This document shows positions 17,785 through 26,335 of a stretch of 64,000 nt of DNA, piece by piece. Position numbers and translations under genes: made by a program. The notes beneath the pieces are model-generated. The model was not told where the DNA came from. It saw only the letters and a list, made by a program, of their open reading frames with translations, and did no database searches. Source of the stretch: Plantibacter sp. VKM Ac-2880 (GTDB lineage: Bacteria > Actinomycetota > Actinomycetes > Actinomycetales > Microbacteriaceae); the NCBI RefSeq assembly GCF_015351235.1, contig NZ_JADKSJ010000002.1, positions 682,001-746,000 on the forward strand, read 5' to 3'. The first letter of the stretch is position 1. The number at the start of each line of letters is the position of its first letter.

Positions 17785-20682
17785 ATGGCCGATCTCGCGC
17801 GAGCAGGTGCTCCCGTGAGCGCCGGCGGACACCACTTCGGTGGCGGGAGTCGATCGGCCGGTGCGGCGCTTCGTCGCTCGGGCGAGTTCCGGCAGTCGGC
17901 CACCCGAGCGCCGGCCGCCCAGAGCAGCCGGGCCGCGGCCATCGCCCGCGTCGCCACCCTGATCGACGACCGGGCCAGCACGCTGCTGGTCGGCCCCCAC
18001 GGCTACGGCAAGACCCACGTCGCGGAGCACATCGGTCGCCGGATGCACGAGCAGGGGCGCTCCGTCATCCGTCTCTCGGACTCCTCCCTCAACGCCTCGA
18101 ACGCCCTGGGCGGGTGGCGCGAGGCCCCGAGCGGTGCCGTCTTCATCATCGACGACGGTGCGGACCTGCACCCCTCCAGCCTGAGCGACCTCGTCGATCT
18201 CGCGCGATCGAGGGACCAGGTCGCCCTGGTCACCCTGGAACAGGAGCGCACCGGCCTGCAGGGGCGGCCCGACGAAGCAGCACAGCGCCTCCTCGCCGTC
18301 TGGCGGAGCGGCGCACTCACCCGCATCGACCTTCCGGCCCTCGACGGCTTCGAAGCCTCGGCGCTCGCCGATCTGGCGGCCGGCGATGCGGTGCTCGACG
18401 ACATGGCCAAGGCCGTGATCGTCCGCCTCAGCAACGGTTCACCCCGACTCGTCCACGAACTCACGAAAGACGCGCTCGAGACGGGCGGGGAGTTCTACCT
18501 CCCCCGCAGCATCCTCTCCCTCGGCGTCGCCGGTGTCTCCCCGCGCGTGCACGACCTGACGGAACCACAGCTCGCACGCCTCGAGGACGAGGAACGGTAC
18601 GCGCTCGTCATGTTGGCGAAGCTCGGGACCGTCCCTTACGCCCGGGCGGCACGTCTCCTCGGCGAACACCCGCTGCACGCCCTGATGCGGCTCGGACTCG
18701 CCCGGAACGACGGCACGGGCCAGGACCGGATCGTCGCCGACGAGCTGCACGCCTGGTCGGCGCTCGCAGAATGGCGGCACAGCGGTCGTCTGCACCGCCA
18801 CGACCGCGTGCAGCGGACCCTCATCTCCGACCTGCGATCCGGCAGCCGTCTCACCCCCAACGAGGCGTTCATCCTCGGTCGCTACTGGCTGACGACGAGC
18901 ACGGACCACCTCGATGAGGGCCTCAAGTCCTGCACCGTTGCCCGCGTGTTCCTCGACGCGGCGCATGTCGCGAACGTGGCGGGGCTGGCCGAGGACGCCC
19001 GATCGCTCGCCGAACGTTCCGCCGCGTTGCATCCCTCGGTCGCTGCGGCGCTCCAGTGGTCGCGGTCGCTCGCGATGCTGGGTGACGTCGTCGGCGCGCA
19101 GCGCGTCCTTGAGGTGGATGCCTCCGCGGCCACCGACGACGAGATGCAGTCGGAGGTCCTCAGCTGGCGGGCGACCCTCGACCGGTGGAGCGAGCGCACC
19201 TGCGCACAGCAGCTCACCGAACAGGAGGAGGACAGTCGCGTCCTCTCGCAGCGCATCCTGATGATCGAGACGTGGCGGGACCAGCACGAGCAGGGTCCGA
19301 GCGTCAGCGACGCGGTCTTCTGGAAGGTCCTGCGCGACACCGAAGCGTCGCAGTCCTCGCGACTGTACGCGGCAGCCGCGCTCCTGACTCGCCTCGGCAT
19401 GCGCTCCACCCCATCCGAACTCCGTGACCTGTTCCAGCTGGGCGACGCGGTGTACCGGGCCGTGCCGTACAGTTCCGCACGCCCCCTCTCCCACGCGATC
19501 CGGGACGCCAGCGCGATGTACGTGCTGGCGGCGGGCACCATCCGTCTCTTCGTGGGGCTGTCCTGGGCCGGCTTCGCCCGGTACCTCGACGAGTTCGCGG
19601 AACGGGCCGAACGGGGTACCGGCCGGTTGTCGACCATCGATCAGAGCATCGTCGGGATCCTGGGCGCGCAGTTGGCGTTGTTCGACGGACGACCGGAACG
19701 GGCACTGGCCGACCTCCGGATCGTCGAACGGATGCTCGACTCCACCGTGCCTCCGGAAGTGCACACGCAGCTCGGCCTGCTCATGGTCAGCGCACTCGCC
19801 CAGACCGGTCACCTGGACGAGGCGATGGAGCGTCGCACCGCCGAGGACCAGCAGCTCATCGACTCCTCCACGGCCCTCTCCTACTTGGCCGACATGGCCG
19901 ACTTCAGCCTCCTGATGTCGAACGGCAAGCTCGACGCAGCGCGGGTCCACCTCCATCGCTTGGCCCAGTCCGCCGCGAAGCCACTGACGGAACGGCTCTA
20001 CGCCGCCTGCCTCGTCTCGGCGGTGGGCGCGGAGCCGGCGGAGGCCTTCGAGTGGGTCGCCGACGCCCGGGCGAACGAGCTCACCCCGCTCCAGGGCGCA
20101 CTGCTGCTCCTCCTCGAGGCGGGGGCTGCCGGCGACGCGACCCGAGCCGAGGAGGCGGCCTGCTCCCTCGAAGAGTTGGGCGCACGCCATCGGGCCATCG
20201 GCGCGCATCAGCTCGCCGAACGGCTCCACACCGCTCAAGGCAGGCCGCAGCACGCCCGTCGGTGCGCCGAGCGGGCCGCCGCGTTGACCGACGCCGCTCC
20301 GAGGGCGTCATCGGAGGTCGTGCTCGGTTGGACCTCGGTCGCGCCGCCGTCGCCGGTCTTCGTCTCCTTCCGGAACGACACCGCCGCGGTCCCGTCGATC
20401 CCGGCGCCTCCACCGTCGCACGCGCCGCTCGCCTACCTCGAGACCGACACCGGGACCAGCGAGGGCGGGGAATCCGCGGACCTCAGTTCGCTGACCCGAC
20501 GCGAGCTGGAGGTGGGGATGCTCATCGCCCAGGGGCTCAGCAACCAGGAGATCGCGACCCGACTGTTCCTCAGTGTGCGGACGGTGGAGTCGCACGTGCT
20601 GCAGGCACGGACGAAGGTGGGCGCCGGACGCCGACGGGACCTCGGCCGGATCGTGGCCCAGTCGGTGCAGCGCGAGGCGTGA
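17785..20682 (+). CDS. STAND-type ATP-binding LuxR-family transcriptional regulator
   Basis: A 965-residue MalT/LAL-like regulator. An N-terminal P-loop ATPase carries Walker A GPHGYGKT (70-77) and Walker B AVFIIDDGAD (~118-127). A long helical, probably TPR-like middle follows, and residues ~900-960 form a LuxR-type helix-turn-helix (LTRRELEVGMLIAQGLSNQEIATRL split over the recognition helices, then SVRTVESHV). These proteins sense a ligand, oligomerise using ATP and activate nearby promoters. The start is uncertain: the ATG at 17785 lacks a clear ribosome site, while an in-frame GTG at 17815 has a weak AGG seven bases before it. It stands between two surface-protein units, the giant adhesin (divergent) and the SipW operon (downstream), making them likely targets (inference). 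Confidence 0.88.
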   Translation: MADLARAGAPVSAGGHHFGGGSRSAGAALRRSGEFRQSATRAPAAQSSRAAAIARVATLIDDRASTLLVGPHGYGKTHVAEHIGRRMHEQGRSVIRLSDSSLNASNALGGWREAPSGAVFIIDDGADLHPSSLSDLVDLARSRDQVALVTLEQERTGLQGRPDEAAQRLLAVWRSGALTRIDLPALDGFEASALADLAAGDAVLDDMAKAVIVRLSNGSPRLVHELTKDALETGGEFYLPRSILSLGVAGVSPRVHDLTEPQLARLEDEERYALVMLAKLGTVPYARAARLLGEHPLHALMRLGLARNDGTGQDRIVADELHAWSALAEWRHSGRLHRHDRVQRTLISDLRSGSRLTPNEAFILGRYWLTTSTDHLDEGLKSCTVARVFLDAAHVANVAGLAEDARSLAERSAALHPSVAAALQWSRSLAMLGDVVGAQRVLEVDASAATDDEMQSEVLSWRATLDRWSERTCAQQLTEQEEDSRVLSQRILMIETWRDQHEQGPSVSDAVFWKVLRDTEASQSSRLYAAAALLTRLGMRSTPSELRDLFQLGDAVYRAVPYSSARPLSHAIRDASAMYVLAAGTIRLFVGLSWAGFARYLDEFAERAERGTGRLSTIDQSIVGILGAQLALFDGRPERALADLRIVERMLDSTVPPEVHTQLGLLMVSALAQTGHLDEAMERRTAEDQQLIDSSTALSYLADMADFSLLMSNGKLDAARVHLHRLAQSAAKPLTERLYAACLVSAVGAEPAEAFEWVADARANELTPLQGALLLLLEAGAAGDATRAEEAACSLEELGARHRAIGAHQLAERLHTAQGRPQHARRCAERAAALTDAAPRASSEVVLGWTSVAPPSPVFVSFRNDTAAVPSIPAPPPSHAPLAYLETDTGTSEGGESADLSSLTRRELEVGMLIAQGLSNQEIATRLFLSVRTVESHVLQARTKVGAGRRRDLGRIVAQSVQREA

Positions 20683-20742
20683 TGCCTGCGGCGCTGCGGC
20701 GGCGCGGTCCGTCTCCGCAGTTTTCCCGGTAGCGGCGACGGA

Positions 20743-20766
20743 TCACCAGTACCCCACTACTGGTGA
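20743..20766. promoter_or_regulatory. Inverted repeat upstream of the SipW-type operon
   Basis: TCACCAGTA and TACTGGTGA form perfect 9-bp arms around CCCCAC, ~60 bp after the regulator gene and 120 bp before the first SipW-type gene. The arms are too short and AT-balanced for an obvious terminator. A dimeric activator site for the operon is the favoured reading, and a terminator cannot be excluded. Confidence 0.4.
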
Positions 20767-20886
20767 CAACACCAGGGCGTCCTGCTTATCGTCCTGTGAG
20801 TGTCGAGAGATGCGTGGAGGACGTCTCCCCGTGCCAGACACCAGCAGGTGGCACGAGGTGCCATCGCCGGACTCCAGGGGGCTTCC

Positions 20887-21531
20887 ATGACCATCGACAC
20901 CACCACCGAAGCCCCAGCGGCGAACGCTGCAGACTCGCCGGCGCGCGGCCTCCGCAGCAAGCGGGCCAAAGCGATCCTCGCGGGCGGGCTCGTCCTCGGT
21001 GTCGGTGCGGCGATCACCCTCGCCGCTTGGAACGACTCGGAGTTCGCGACGGGCGTCTTCGCCGGAGGTGCGTTCAGCATCGAGGGCAGCACCGACGGCA
21101 CCGCGTTCACGGAGCACCCGACCGACGCAACCGCCGCTCCCCTCACCTTCGCGGTCGAGGCCGACAACCTGGCCCCGGAGGAGCCCGTCTACGCCGGCTT
21201 CGCCGTGCAGCTGACCGCCGCGTCGACGTATGCGGCGACGGTGGACATCACCGCGTCCAGCGCCGCTCCGATCGCCTCCTCCCTCACCTACTCCGTCGTG
21301 GAGACCGACACCTTCGGGTGCGACGCGACGAGCTTCGCTGCGGGTGAAGCGCTCGTGACGGACGCCGCGACGACCACGAGCACAGCCGCCGACATCTTCA
21401 CGCTCGGGGCCACGACGGCACCAGTCTTCCTCTGCTTCGAGGTCACGCCCGCCGCAACGCTGCCCCAGGCCTCGCCGAGCGGCACCGTGCTCTGGGAGTT
21501 CTCGGCCGTCTCCACGACCCCGCTGCCGTAG
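20887..21531 (+). CDS. SipW-dependent-type secreted protein 1
   Basis: A 214-residue exported protein. The N-terminus (RSKRAKAILAGGLVLGVGAAITLAAWNDSEFATG) has the shape of SipW-dependent signal peptides known from TasA/CalY: basic residues, a Gly-rich hydrophobic core and a (A/Y)W-x-D-x-E motif at the cleavage region. The remainder is a Thr/Ser/Ala-rich beta-type domain with two cysteines. The frame opens 87 bases earlier, but the ATG at 20887 follows a GGGGG stretch and gives the expected signal length. It is first of a four-gene unit with its presumed processing peptidase (22210). By analogy it could form fibres or matrix, but no fibre data apply here. Confidence 0.82.
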   Translation: MTIDTTTEAPAANAADSPARGLRSKRAKAILAGGLVLGVGAAITLAAWNDSEFATGVFAGGAFSIEGSTDGTAFTEHPTDATAAPLTFAVEADNLAPEEPVYAGFAVQLTAASTYAATVDITASSAAPIASSLTYSVVETDTFGCDATSFAAGEALVTDAATTTSTAADIFTLGATTAPVFLCFEVTPAATLPQASPSGTVLWEFSAVSTTPLP

Positions 21532-21551
21532 TCGCGGGACGGACGGGCATC

Positions 21552-22199
21552 ATGGGACGCCACTCGCCTGCCCTCGGGCGGCACCATCGCACGGAGAGCC
21601 CTCGTCGGGGAGGCCGGTACACGCGCACGCGGGCCGCCCTGGCCGGGGCGCTCGTCCTCGGTGTCGGCACCTCGCTGACGTTGGCGGCCTGGAGCGACGA
21701 CGAGTTCGGTGCGGCGACGTTCGCGGCGAGCACCTTCGCCGTGGAGTCGCAGACCGCGACGTCGACGTGGGCGGCACATGAGGCGGCGAACCCGGCCACG
21801 CTGGCGTTCAACGCGGTCGCGATGTCACCGTCGCTCTCGCAGTACGCGACCATCGACATCCGCACCACGGCGGCCACGAACATCGGCGGTACCGTGGCAC
21901 TCACCTCCACGTCGACGGCGACCGGGTCCCTGCTCCCTCAGCTCGAGTACCGCGTGGTCGTCACCCCCGTCGCCACCGCCTGCAACTCGGCGGCCTTCAC
22001 CTCCGCGACCGTCCCCGCGTACACGACGACGCTCGCCGTCGGTACGGCCACGCCGACGGCGTCCGGGGCGCTGGCCGCCGCGGCCGGTTCCACGGTGCGG
22101 TTCTGCTTCGACGTGCGGGTCAAGGCGAACGCCCCGTCCTCGGCGCAGGGTGGGACGGCGTCGGTGACGTGGCAGTTCACCAGCACCTCCAGTTCCTGA
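21552..22199 (+). CDS. SipW-dependent-type secreted protein 2
   Basis: A 215-residue paralogue of the preceding gene, 20 bp downstream. The signal region (RTRAALAGALVLGVGTSLTLAAWSDDEFGAATF) repeats the same Gly-rich core and LAAWxDxEF motif. The mature domain ends with a strand like that of protein 1 (TASVTWQFTS versus GTVLWEFSA). Two cysteines are again present (ACNSAAF, RFCFDV), perhaps a disulphide after export. The start follows GGACGGGCATC. It is expected to be cleaved by the SipW-like peptidase encoded next and released or assembled outside the cell. Confidence 0.82.
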   Translation: MGRHSPALGRHHRTESPRRGGRYTRTRAALAGALVLGVGTSLTLAAWSDDEFGAATFAASTFAVESQTATSTWAAHEAANPATLAFNAVAMSPSLSQYATIDIRTTAATNIGGTVALTSTSTATGSLLPQLEYRVVVTPVATACNSAAFTSATVPAYTTTLAVGTATPTASGALAAAAGSTVRFCFDVRVKANAPSSAQGGTASVTWQFTSTSSS

Positions 22200-22209
22200 T
22201 CGGAGCACC

Positions 22210-23505
22210 GTGACCCGGACCCTCGCGGACACCATCGACGTCACCGGACGGCAGCGGCCCCGCCGTTCGGTGGCGTCGGTCGTCGGGAGCACCCTGTTGA
22301 ACCTCGCGGCCCTCGGCGGCGTGGTCTGCATCGTGCTCGTGATCCTCGCCACCTGCTTCAACATCACGCTCATCATGTTCAAGACGGGTTCCATGAGCCC
22401 GACCATCCCGACCGGTTCCCTCGCTCTCGTGCGTGAGATCCCCGCGTCGGAGATCCGGGTCGGTGACGTCGTGACGGTCGACCGCCCCGGGCAGCTGCCC
22501 GTGACCCACCGGGTCACCTCGGTGACGGACGGCGGCACCGGTGCGCCGGGAACGCAGCATCTGATCACGATGCAGGGGGACGCGAACCTGTCCGAGGATC
22601 CCGAGCCCTACCGCGTGGACACGGTCAGGATCGTCCTCGCCTCGGTGCCCGGCCTCGCCGCCGTCGTCATCTGGTTCTCCAACCCGTGGGTCCTCGGCGG
22701 CCTGACGCTCGCCTGTTCGGTGCTCGTCGGCTGGGCGTTCTGGCCACGTTCCGGACGGAACGACCCGCCCGGCGGGACCAGTGGTCGGCGCTCCACGGCG
22801 GCCAAGGCTCCGGAGGCTCCGAACCGGCGTCCCGCTCGACACGCCGCGCTCCGCTCCACCCCTGTCGCCGTGGTCCTCGGGACGGGGCTCGCGCTCGGCG
22901 CTGCGGCTGCTCCGGCGCACGCGCAGCCGCGAGTCGACGTCGTCTCCGGTGAGGTCGTCGTCCTCACCTCGGTGGGCGACCCGGCTGCCATGCAGAACCT
23001 CGGCCCCGGCCGATCGACACCCTGGCAGGTCGGCATCCACACGAAGCCGGCGGCGACCCCCGGGTCCATCGACGTCTCCATGGTGGGATCCGGTTCGTCC
23101 GCACTCGGCCTCGTCATGGAGGTCGACGCCTGCTCCGTCCGATGGACGGCGAGCGGCTGCGACGGCACGGCCACCCACCTGTTCGACGAGATGCCCGTGC
23201 CGGTGGACGGTGTCGAACGCGCTGTCCTGTCCATGCGCAGCAGCGAGGCCTGGTGGGTCCGCTTCGACGTGCGGATGCCGGCCGCCACCCCGGCTGCCGA
23301 CGCCTCGGTCGCCCTGACGGTCGTGGCGGACGGCATCGGTGACGACGTGTCCGTGTCGGCCTCGCCCATGACCACCCTCCCCCGCACCGGCGCGAACGTC
23401 GAGCTCGCGATCTGGGCGGCGGCCGGAGCCGTCATCCTCGGACTGGTCGCCGCCTGGGTCGGCGCTCTGCGTCAGCGGTCCCGCCTGGCGAAGGCCGGTC
23501 GATGA
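22210..23505 (+). CDS. SipW-like signal peptidase I fused to an exported LPRTG-anchored domain
   Basis: A 431-residue fusion. Residues 1-175 are an S26 signal peptidase: a membrane helix at ~22-48, nucleophile Ser61 in TGSMSPTIPTGS, and His100 in PVTHRV where bacterial LepB has Lys. This is the Ser-His type seen in SipW and archaeal/ER enzymes. A second helix (~160-185) ends the peptidase. A linker then leads to an apparent internal signal-like segment (VVLGTGLALGAAAAPAHAQ), a ~150-residue beta-rich domain with a Cys pair, and LPRTG at 390 with a membrane helix and basic tail. The GTG start has GGAG upstream and lies 10 bp after its likely substrate gene. The two halves may work as a membrane-tethered unit, or the C-half may be cut free. 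Confidence 0.85.
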   Translation: MTRTLADTIDVTGRQRPRRSVASVVGSTLLNLAALGGVVCIVLVILATCFNITLIMFKTGSMSPTIPTGSLALVREIPASEIRVGDVVTVDRPGQLPVTHRVTSVTDGGTGAPGTQHLITMQGDANLSEDPEPYRVDTVRIVLASVPGLAAVVIWFSNPWVLGGLTLACSVLVGWAFWPRSGRNDPPGGTSGRRSTAAKAPEAPNRRPARHAALRSTPVAVVLGTGLALGAAAAPAHAQPRVDVVSGEVVVLTSVGDPAAMQNLGPGRSTPWQVGIHTKPAATPGSIDVSMVGSGSSALGLVMEVDACSVRWTASGCDGTATHLFDEMPVPVDGVERAVLSMRSSEAWWVRFDVRMPAATPAADASVALTVVADGIGDDVSVSASPMTTLPRTGANVELAIWAAAGAVILGLVAAWVGALRQRSRLAKAGR

Positions 23506-23508
23506 GGG

Positions 23509-24054
23509 ATGCGCGCTGAGACGGTGGTGACGGATCGACGTTGGCGAGCGGGCTCGACCCGGCGCCCACACGGGAGACACCGCCGTCTCCTCGTGTCGAT
23601 CGTCGGTCTCGCCGCGCTCCTCCTCGCGGCGCAGCCCGCGCCGGCGCAGACCGAGGCGGCCTGGGCGGACGTGGAGCTGGGCTCCGGGAGTTTCACCGCG
23701 TTCAGGGTGCCGTCACCGGCGATCACCAGCTGCACCTTCAACCCGAATGTGGTCGGGCTGCTGTCCTCGTACACGGTCGTGTACACGATCCCCGCGGGCT
23801 ACACCATCAACTACGCGTACTCGTCGAGCGCGGCGTTCACCTCGCCCACCGTCATCTCGCCGACTTCGACGAGCGGGACCACCACGGTCACCTCGACGTT
23901 CAGCCTCGGATTGCTGGGCGGACTCCTCGGGTCCAACGTCTACGTCGGTGCCCGGCTGACGCTCCCCTCGACGAGCTGGTCGTCGCCCTACCGACTGGTG
24001 AACGGGACATCCAACGCCCTCGGCACGAGCGGCAACTGCGCGATCGTCCCCTGA
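23509..24054 (+). CDS. Small secreted protein of the SipW operon
   Basis: A 181-residue protein with an Arg-rich N-terminus, a signal peptide (LLVSIVGLAALLLAAQPAPAQ) and a Ser/Thr-rich mature part with strands such as YTVVYTIPAGYTINYAYSSS and one Cys near each end (SCTFNPN, GNCAIVP). No family is recognised. The start is 4 bp after the peptidase stop, so it belongs to the same transcript. The 'TEAAW' after the predicted cleavage site weakly echoes the AAW motif of the two SipW-type proteins, so it may be a third component of the same structure (inference). Confidence 0.7.
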   Translation: MRAETVVTDRRWRAGSTRRPHGRHRRLLVSIVGLAALLLAAQPAPAQTEAAWADVELGSGSFTAFRVPSPAITSCTFNPNVVGLLSSYTVVYTIPAGYTINYAYSSSAAFTSPTVISPTSTSGTTTVTSTFSLGLLGGLLGSNVYVGARLTLPSTSWSSPYRLVNGTSNALGTSGNCAIVP

Positions 24055-24075
24055 GCGCCTCCGGTCCCGGCCTCT

Positions 24076-24168
24076 GAGCGCTTCCGGTCCCTGAGCCTGT
24101 CGAAGGGCCCGGCCACTGGTCCCTGAGCCTGTCGAAGGGCTCGGTCCCTGAGCGTGTCGAAGGTCCCC
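24076..24168. repeat. Intergenic repeat copies between convergent genes
   Basis: Three copies of GGTCCCTGAGCCTGTCGAAG (the third with GAGCGTGTCGAAGG) fill the gap between the SipW operon and the convergent lacI-type gene. Confidence 0.85.
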
Positions 24169-24173
24169 CGACC

Positions 24174-25172
24174 TCACCCGGCCGACGACTCCCGCACGAT
24201 GAGCTCGAAGCCGGCCGGCACGCGTCGACCCGGCCCGACGTGCCCGCCGACGCGCTCGACGAGCATCGCGACGGCCTCCCGGGCGATGGCCTCCTTGTCG
24301 GGGGCGATCGTCGTCAGCGAGCGCATCGCGAAGCGCCCGTCCTCGATGTCGTCGAAGCCGACCACTGCGAGGTCGCGGGGGATGTCGACGCCGCGGTCCC
24401 AGGCCGCGCGCATCGCACCGAGCGCCATGAGGTCGTTGAAGCAGAAGACCCCGTCGGGCGGTTCGGCCGCGTCGAGCATGCCGCCCATGACGGCCGCGCC
24501 GCTCGCGCGGTCGTATTCCCCTTCTGCCATATACCGGTTCGGGTCGAGTCCGGCTTCCTGCATCGCCCGCGTGAAGCCGTCCACACGCTGCTTCGCCGTG
24601 CCCGTCGAATGCGGCTGCCGACCGATGGCGCCGATCCGCGTACACCCGCGTTCGATCAGATGGCGGGTGGCGACGTAGGCCGCTTCCGCACCGTCGACGG
24701 CGACGTGGTCGGTGCTGTCGCCGTAGTCGCGCTCGCCGAGGAGGACGATCGGCTGGGTGGCCGCGGCGGCTTTGATGTCGTCCTGCGTGAGACTGAGCGC
24801 ATTGAGCAGGACCCCGTCGAAGGTCGACGACACCGCGCCCCCGGTCAAGACCGCGCGCTCGCGCTCAGGGTCGCCGTTCGTCTGGTCGACGACGAGGGTG
24901 AGCGAACGCTTGGTGAGCTCGGGGATCAGGCAGCGAGCGAGGTCCGAGAAGTAGGGCACGTCGAGCTCGGGGACGACGAGCGCGATGAGCCCACTGCGGT
25001 TGTTCCGGAGGCCTCTCGCGTGCGGGTTGGGCCGGTATCCGAGTTCATCGATGACTGCTTGCACCCGTTTCCGGGTCTCCGCGCCCACGCGCCCGGGCAG
25101 GTTCACGACGTCGGAGACGGTGCGCTGGGAGACGCCGGCAGCGCGGGCGACGTCCCGTGCGGTCACTGCCAT
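24174..25172 (-). CDS. LacI-family transcriptional regulator of the adjacent sugar locus
   Basis: A 332-residue repressor with an N-terminal LacI helix-turn-helix (VTARDVARAAGVSQRTVSDVV, with the hinge RGLRNNRSGLIALVVPELD) and a periplasmic-binding-protein-like effector domain (~60-330, with TFDGVLLNA, GCTRIGAIG, FCFNDLMALGAM and VVGFDDIEDGRFA). The frame runs upstream to 25403, but the ATG at 25172 has GAGGAG eight bases before it and gives the standard start. It is divergent from the ABC transporter genes. A perfect palindrome at 25280-25299 in the shared gap is its likely operator. The effector is probably a sugar handled by the transporter and GH2 enzyme. Confidence 0.92.
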   Translation of the reverse strand: MAVTARDVARAAGVSQRTVSDVVNLPGRVGAETRKRVQAVIDELGYRPNPHARGLRNNRSGLIALVVPELDVPYFSDLARCLIPELTKRSLTLVVDQTNGDPERERAVLTGGAVSSTFDGVLLNALSLTQDDIKAAAATQPIVLLGERDYGDSTDHVAVDGAEAAYVATRHLIERGCTRIGAIGRQPHSTGTAKQRVDGFTRAMQEAGLDPNRYMAEGEYDRASGAAVMGGMLDAAEPPDGVFCFNDLMALGAMRAAWDRGVDIPRDLAVVGFDDIEDGRFAMRSLTTIAPDKEAIAREAVAMLVERVGGHVGPGRRVPAGFELIVRESSAG

Positions 25173-25279
25173 CGGCGCCTCCTCAGCGTTTGCGCGCCCT
25201 CCACGGCGCGTCCCTCGAGGTAAGCGTACTCGTCCGACAACCGCGGCCCAATGAGACGGCAACCGATTTCCAACACGGT

Positions 25280-25299
25280 CTTGTGCTACGTAGCACAAG
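25280..25299. promoter_or_regulatory. Perfect 20-bp palindrome, candidate LacI-family operator
   Basis: CTTGTGCTACGTAGCACAAG is fully self-complementary and lies in the 221-bp divergent gap, 76 bp before the mini-ORF and 108 bp before the regulator start. Even-length symmetric dyads of about this size are typical LacI-family operators. Binding by the adjacent regulator is inferred. Confidence 0.75.
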
Positions 25300-25355
25300 C
25301 GGTTAGCGTGTCTCCCTGTCAGCACGGTCGCAGCGAGTCGAAGGAGATGCGCAGC

Positions 25356-25397
25356 ATGTACGAGAACCCACCACCGAACCTCCGAGCCGTCTCGTGA
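25356..25397 (+). CDS. Candidate 13-residue leader peptide coupled to the permease gene
   Basis: AAGGAG (25341-25346) lies 9 bases before an ATG that opens the short frame MYENPPPNLRAVS. Its TGA overlaps the GTG of the permease (GTGA). The permease GTG has no ribosome site of its own and no other start upstream in frame, so translation may depend on this short frame. The Pro triplet could slow ribosomes. It could instead be a chance frame. Confidence 0.4.
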   Translation: MYENPPPNLRAVS

Positions 25398-26335
25398 GCG
25401 CACTCAACGAGCTGCGTGCCCTGCGGACGCCGAAGGGGGCGGTCAAGCACCGCGACGCCTCCGAGTTCCGGGACAACCGGGTGGCGCTGCTCTTCCTGGG
25501 GCCGTGGATCATCGGGTTCCTCGCCATCACCCTCGGCCCGGTGCTCGTCTCCCTGTACCTGTCGTTCACCGACTACAACCTCCTGCAGAACCCGAACTTC
25601 ACCGGGTTGGAGAACGCGCAGCGGATGGTCGAGGACCCACGCCTCCACCAGTCCCTCGGCGTGACCCTCACCTACGTCATCGTCTCGGTGCCCCTGCAGC
25701 TGATCGTGGCCCTCGGGATCGCAGTCCTCCTCGATCGCGGGCTGCGAGGCCTCTCGTTCTACCGCTCGGTGCTGTACCTGCCGTCGCTCCTCGGTGGCAG
25801 CGTCGCGATCGCCGTCCTCTGGCGGCTCGTGTTCGGCTCCAGCGGCCTCGTCAACGCCCTGCTCGCCGTCTTCGGCATCGAGGGGCCCGGGTGGATCTCG
25901 GAGCCCGACACCGCGCTGTCGACGCTGATCATCCTGCACGTCTGGACGTTCGGTGCTCCGATGGTGATCTTCCTCGCCGGCCTGCGCCAGATCCCGCGTC
26001 AGTACTACGAGGCGGCGTCGACCGACGGCGCCGGGCGCTGGACGCAGTTCCGCTCGATAACGCTGCCGTTGCTCAGCCCGATCATCTTCTTCAACCTCGT
26101 GCTCGGCATCATCGGCGCCTTCCAGTCGTTCACGCAGGCCTACGTCGTGTCGAACGGATCGGGCGGACCTTCCGACTCGACCCTGTTCATCACGCTGTAC
26201 CTGTACCAGAAGGGCTTCGGCAGCTTCCAGATGGGGTACGCGTCGGCGATCGCGTGGCTCCTGCTCATCATCATCGCCGCCGCCACGGCCATCAACTTCT
26301 GGGCCTCGAAGTATTGGGTGTTCTACGATGACTGA
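25394..26335 (+). CDS. ABC sugar transporter permease (MalF/LacF-like)
   Basis: A 313-residue inner-membrane subunit of a CUT1-type importer with six predicted helices, starting near VALLFLGPWIIGFLAITLGP. The EAA loop that docks on the ATPase reads EAASTDGAGRWTQFRSITLP (~205-224). It would form the pore with the next gene product and accept sugar from the two lipoproteins downstream. The only upstream-compatible start is the GTG at 25394, coupled to a short preceding frame. It overlaps the second permease by 8 bp. No ATPase gene is in the locus, as is common when a shared MsiK-type ATPase is used. Confidence 0.93.
   Translation: MSALNELRALRTPKGAVKHRDASEFRDNRVALLFLGPWIIGFLAITLGPVLVSLYLSFTDYNLLQNPNFTGLENAQRMVEDPRLHQSLGVTLTYVIVSVPLQLIVALGIAVLLDRGLRGLSFYRSVLYLPSLLGGSVAIAVLWRLVFGSSGLVNALLAVFGIEGPGWISEPDTALSTLIILHVWTFGAPMVIFLAGLRQIPRQYYEAASTDGAGRWTQFRSITLPLLSPIIFFNLVLGIIGAFQSFTQAYVVSNGSGGPSDSTLFITLYLYQKGFGSFQMGYASAIAWLLLIIIAAATAINFWASKYWVFYDD

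Noticed and set aside
18439-20253. A long minus-strand frame opposite the LuxR-type regulator
   Set aside because: Arg/Val/Gly-rich shadow without motifs. The plus strand carries Walker and helix-turn-helix motifs throughout.
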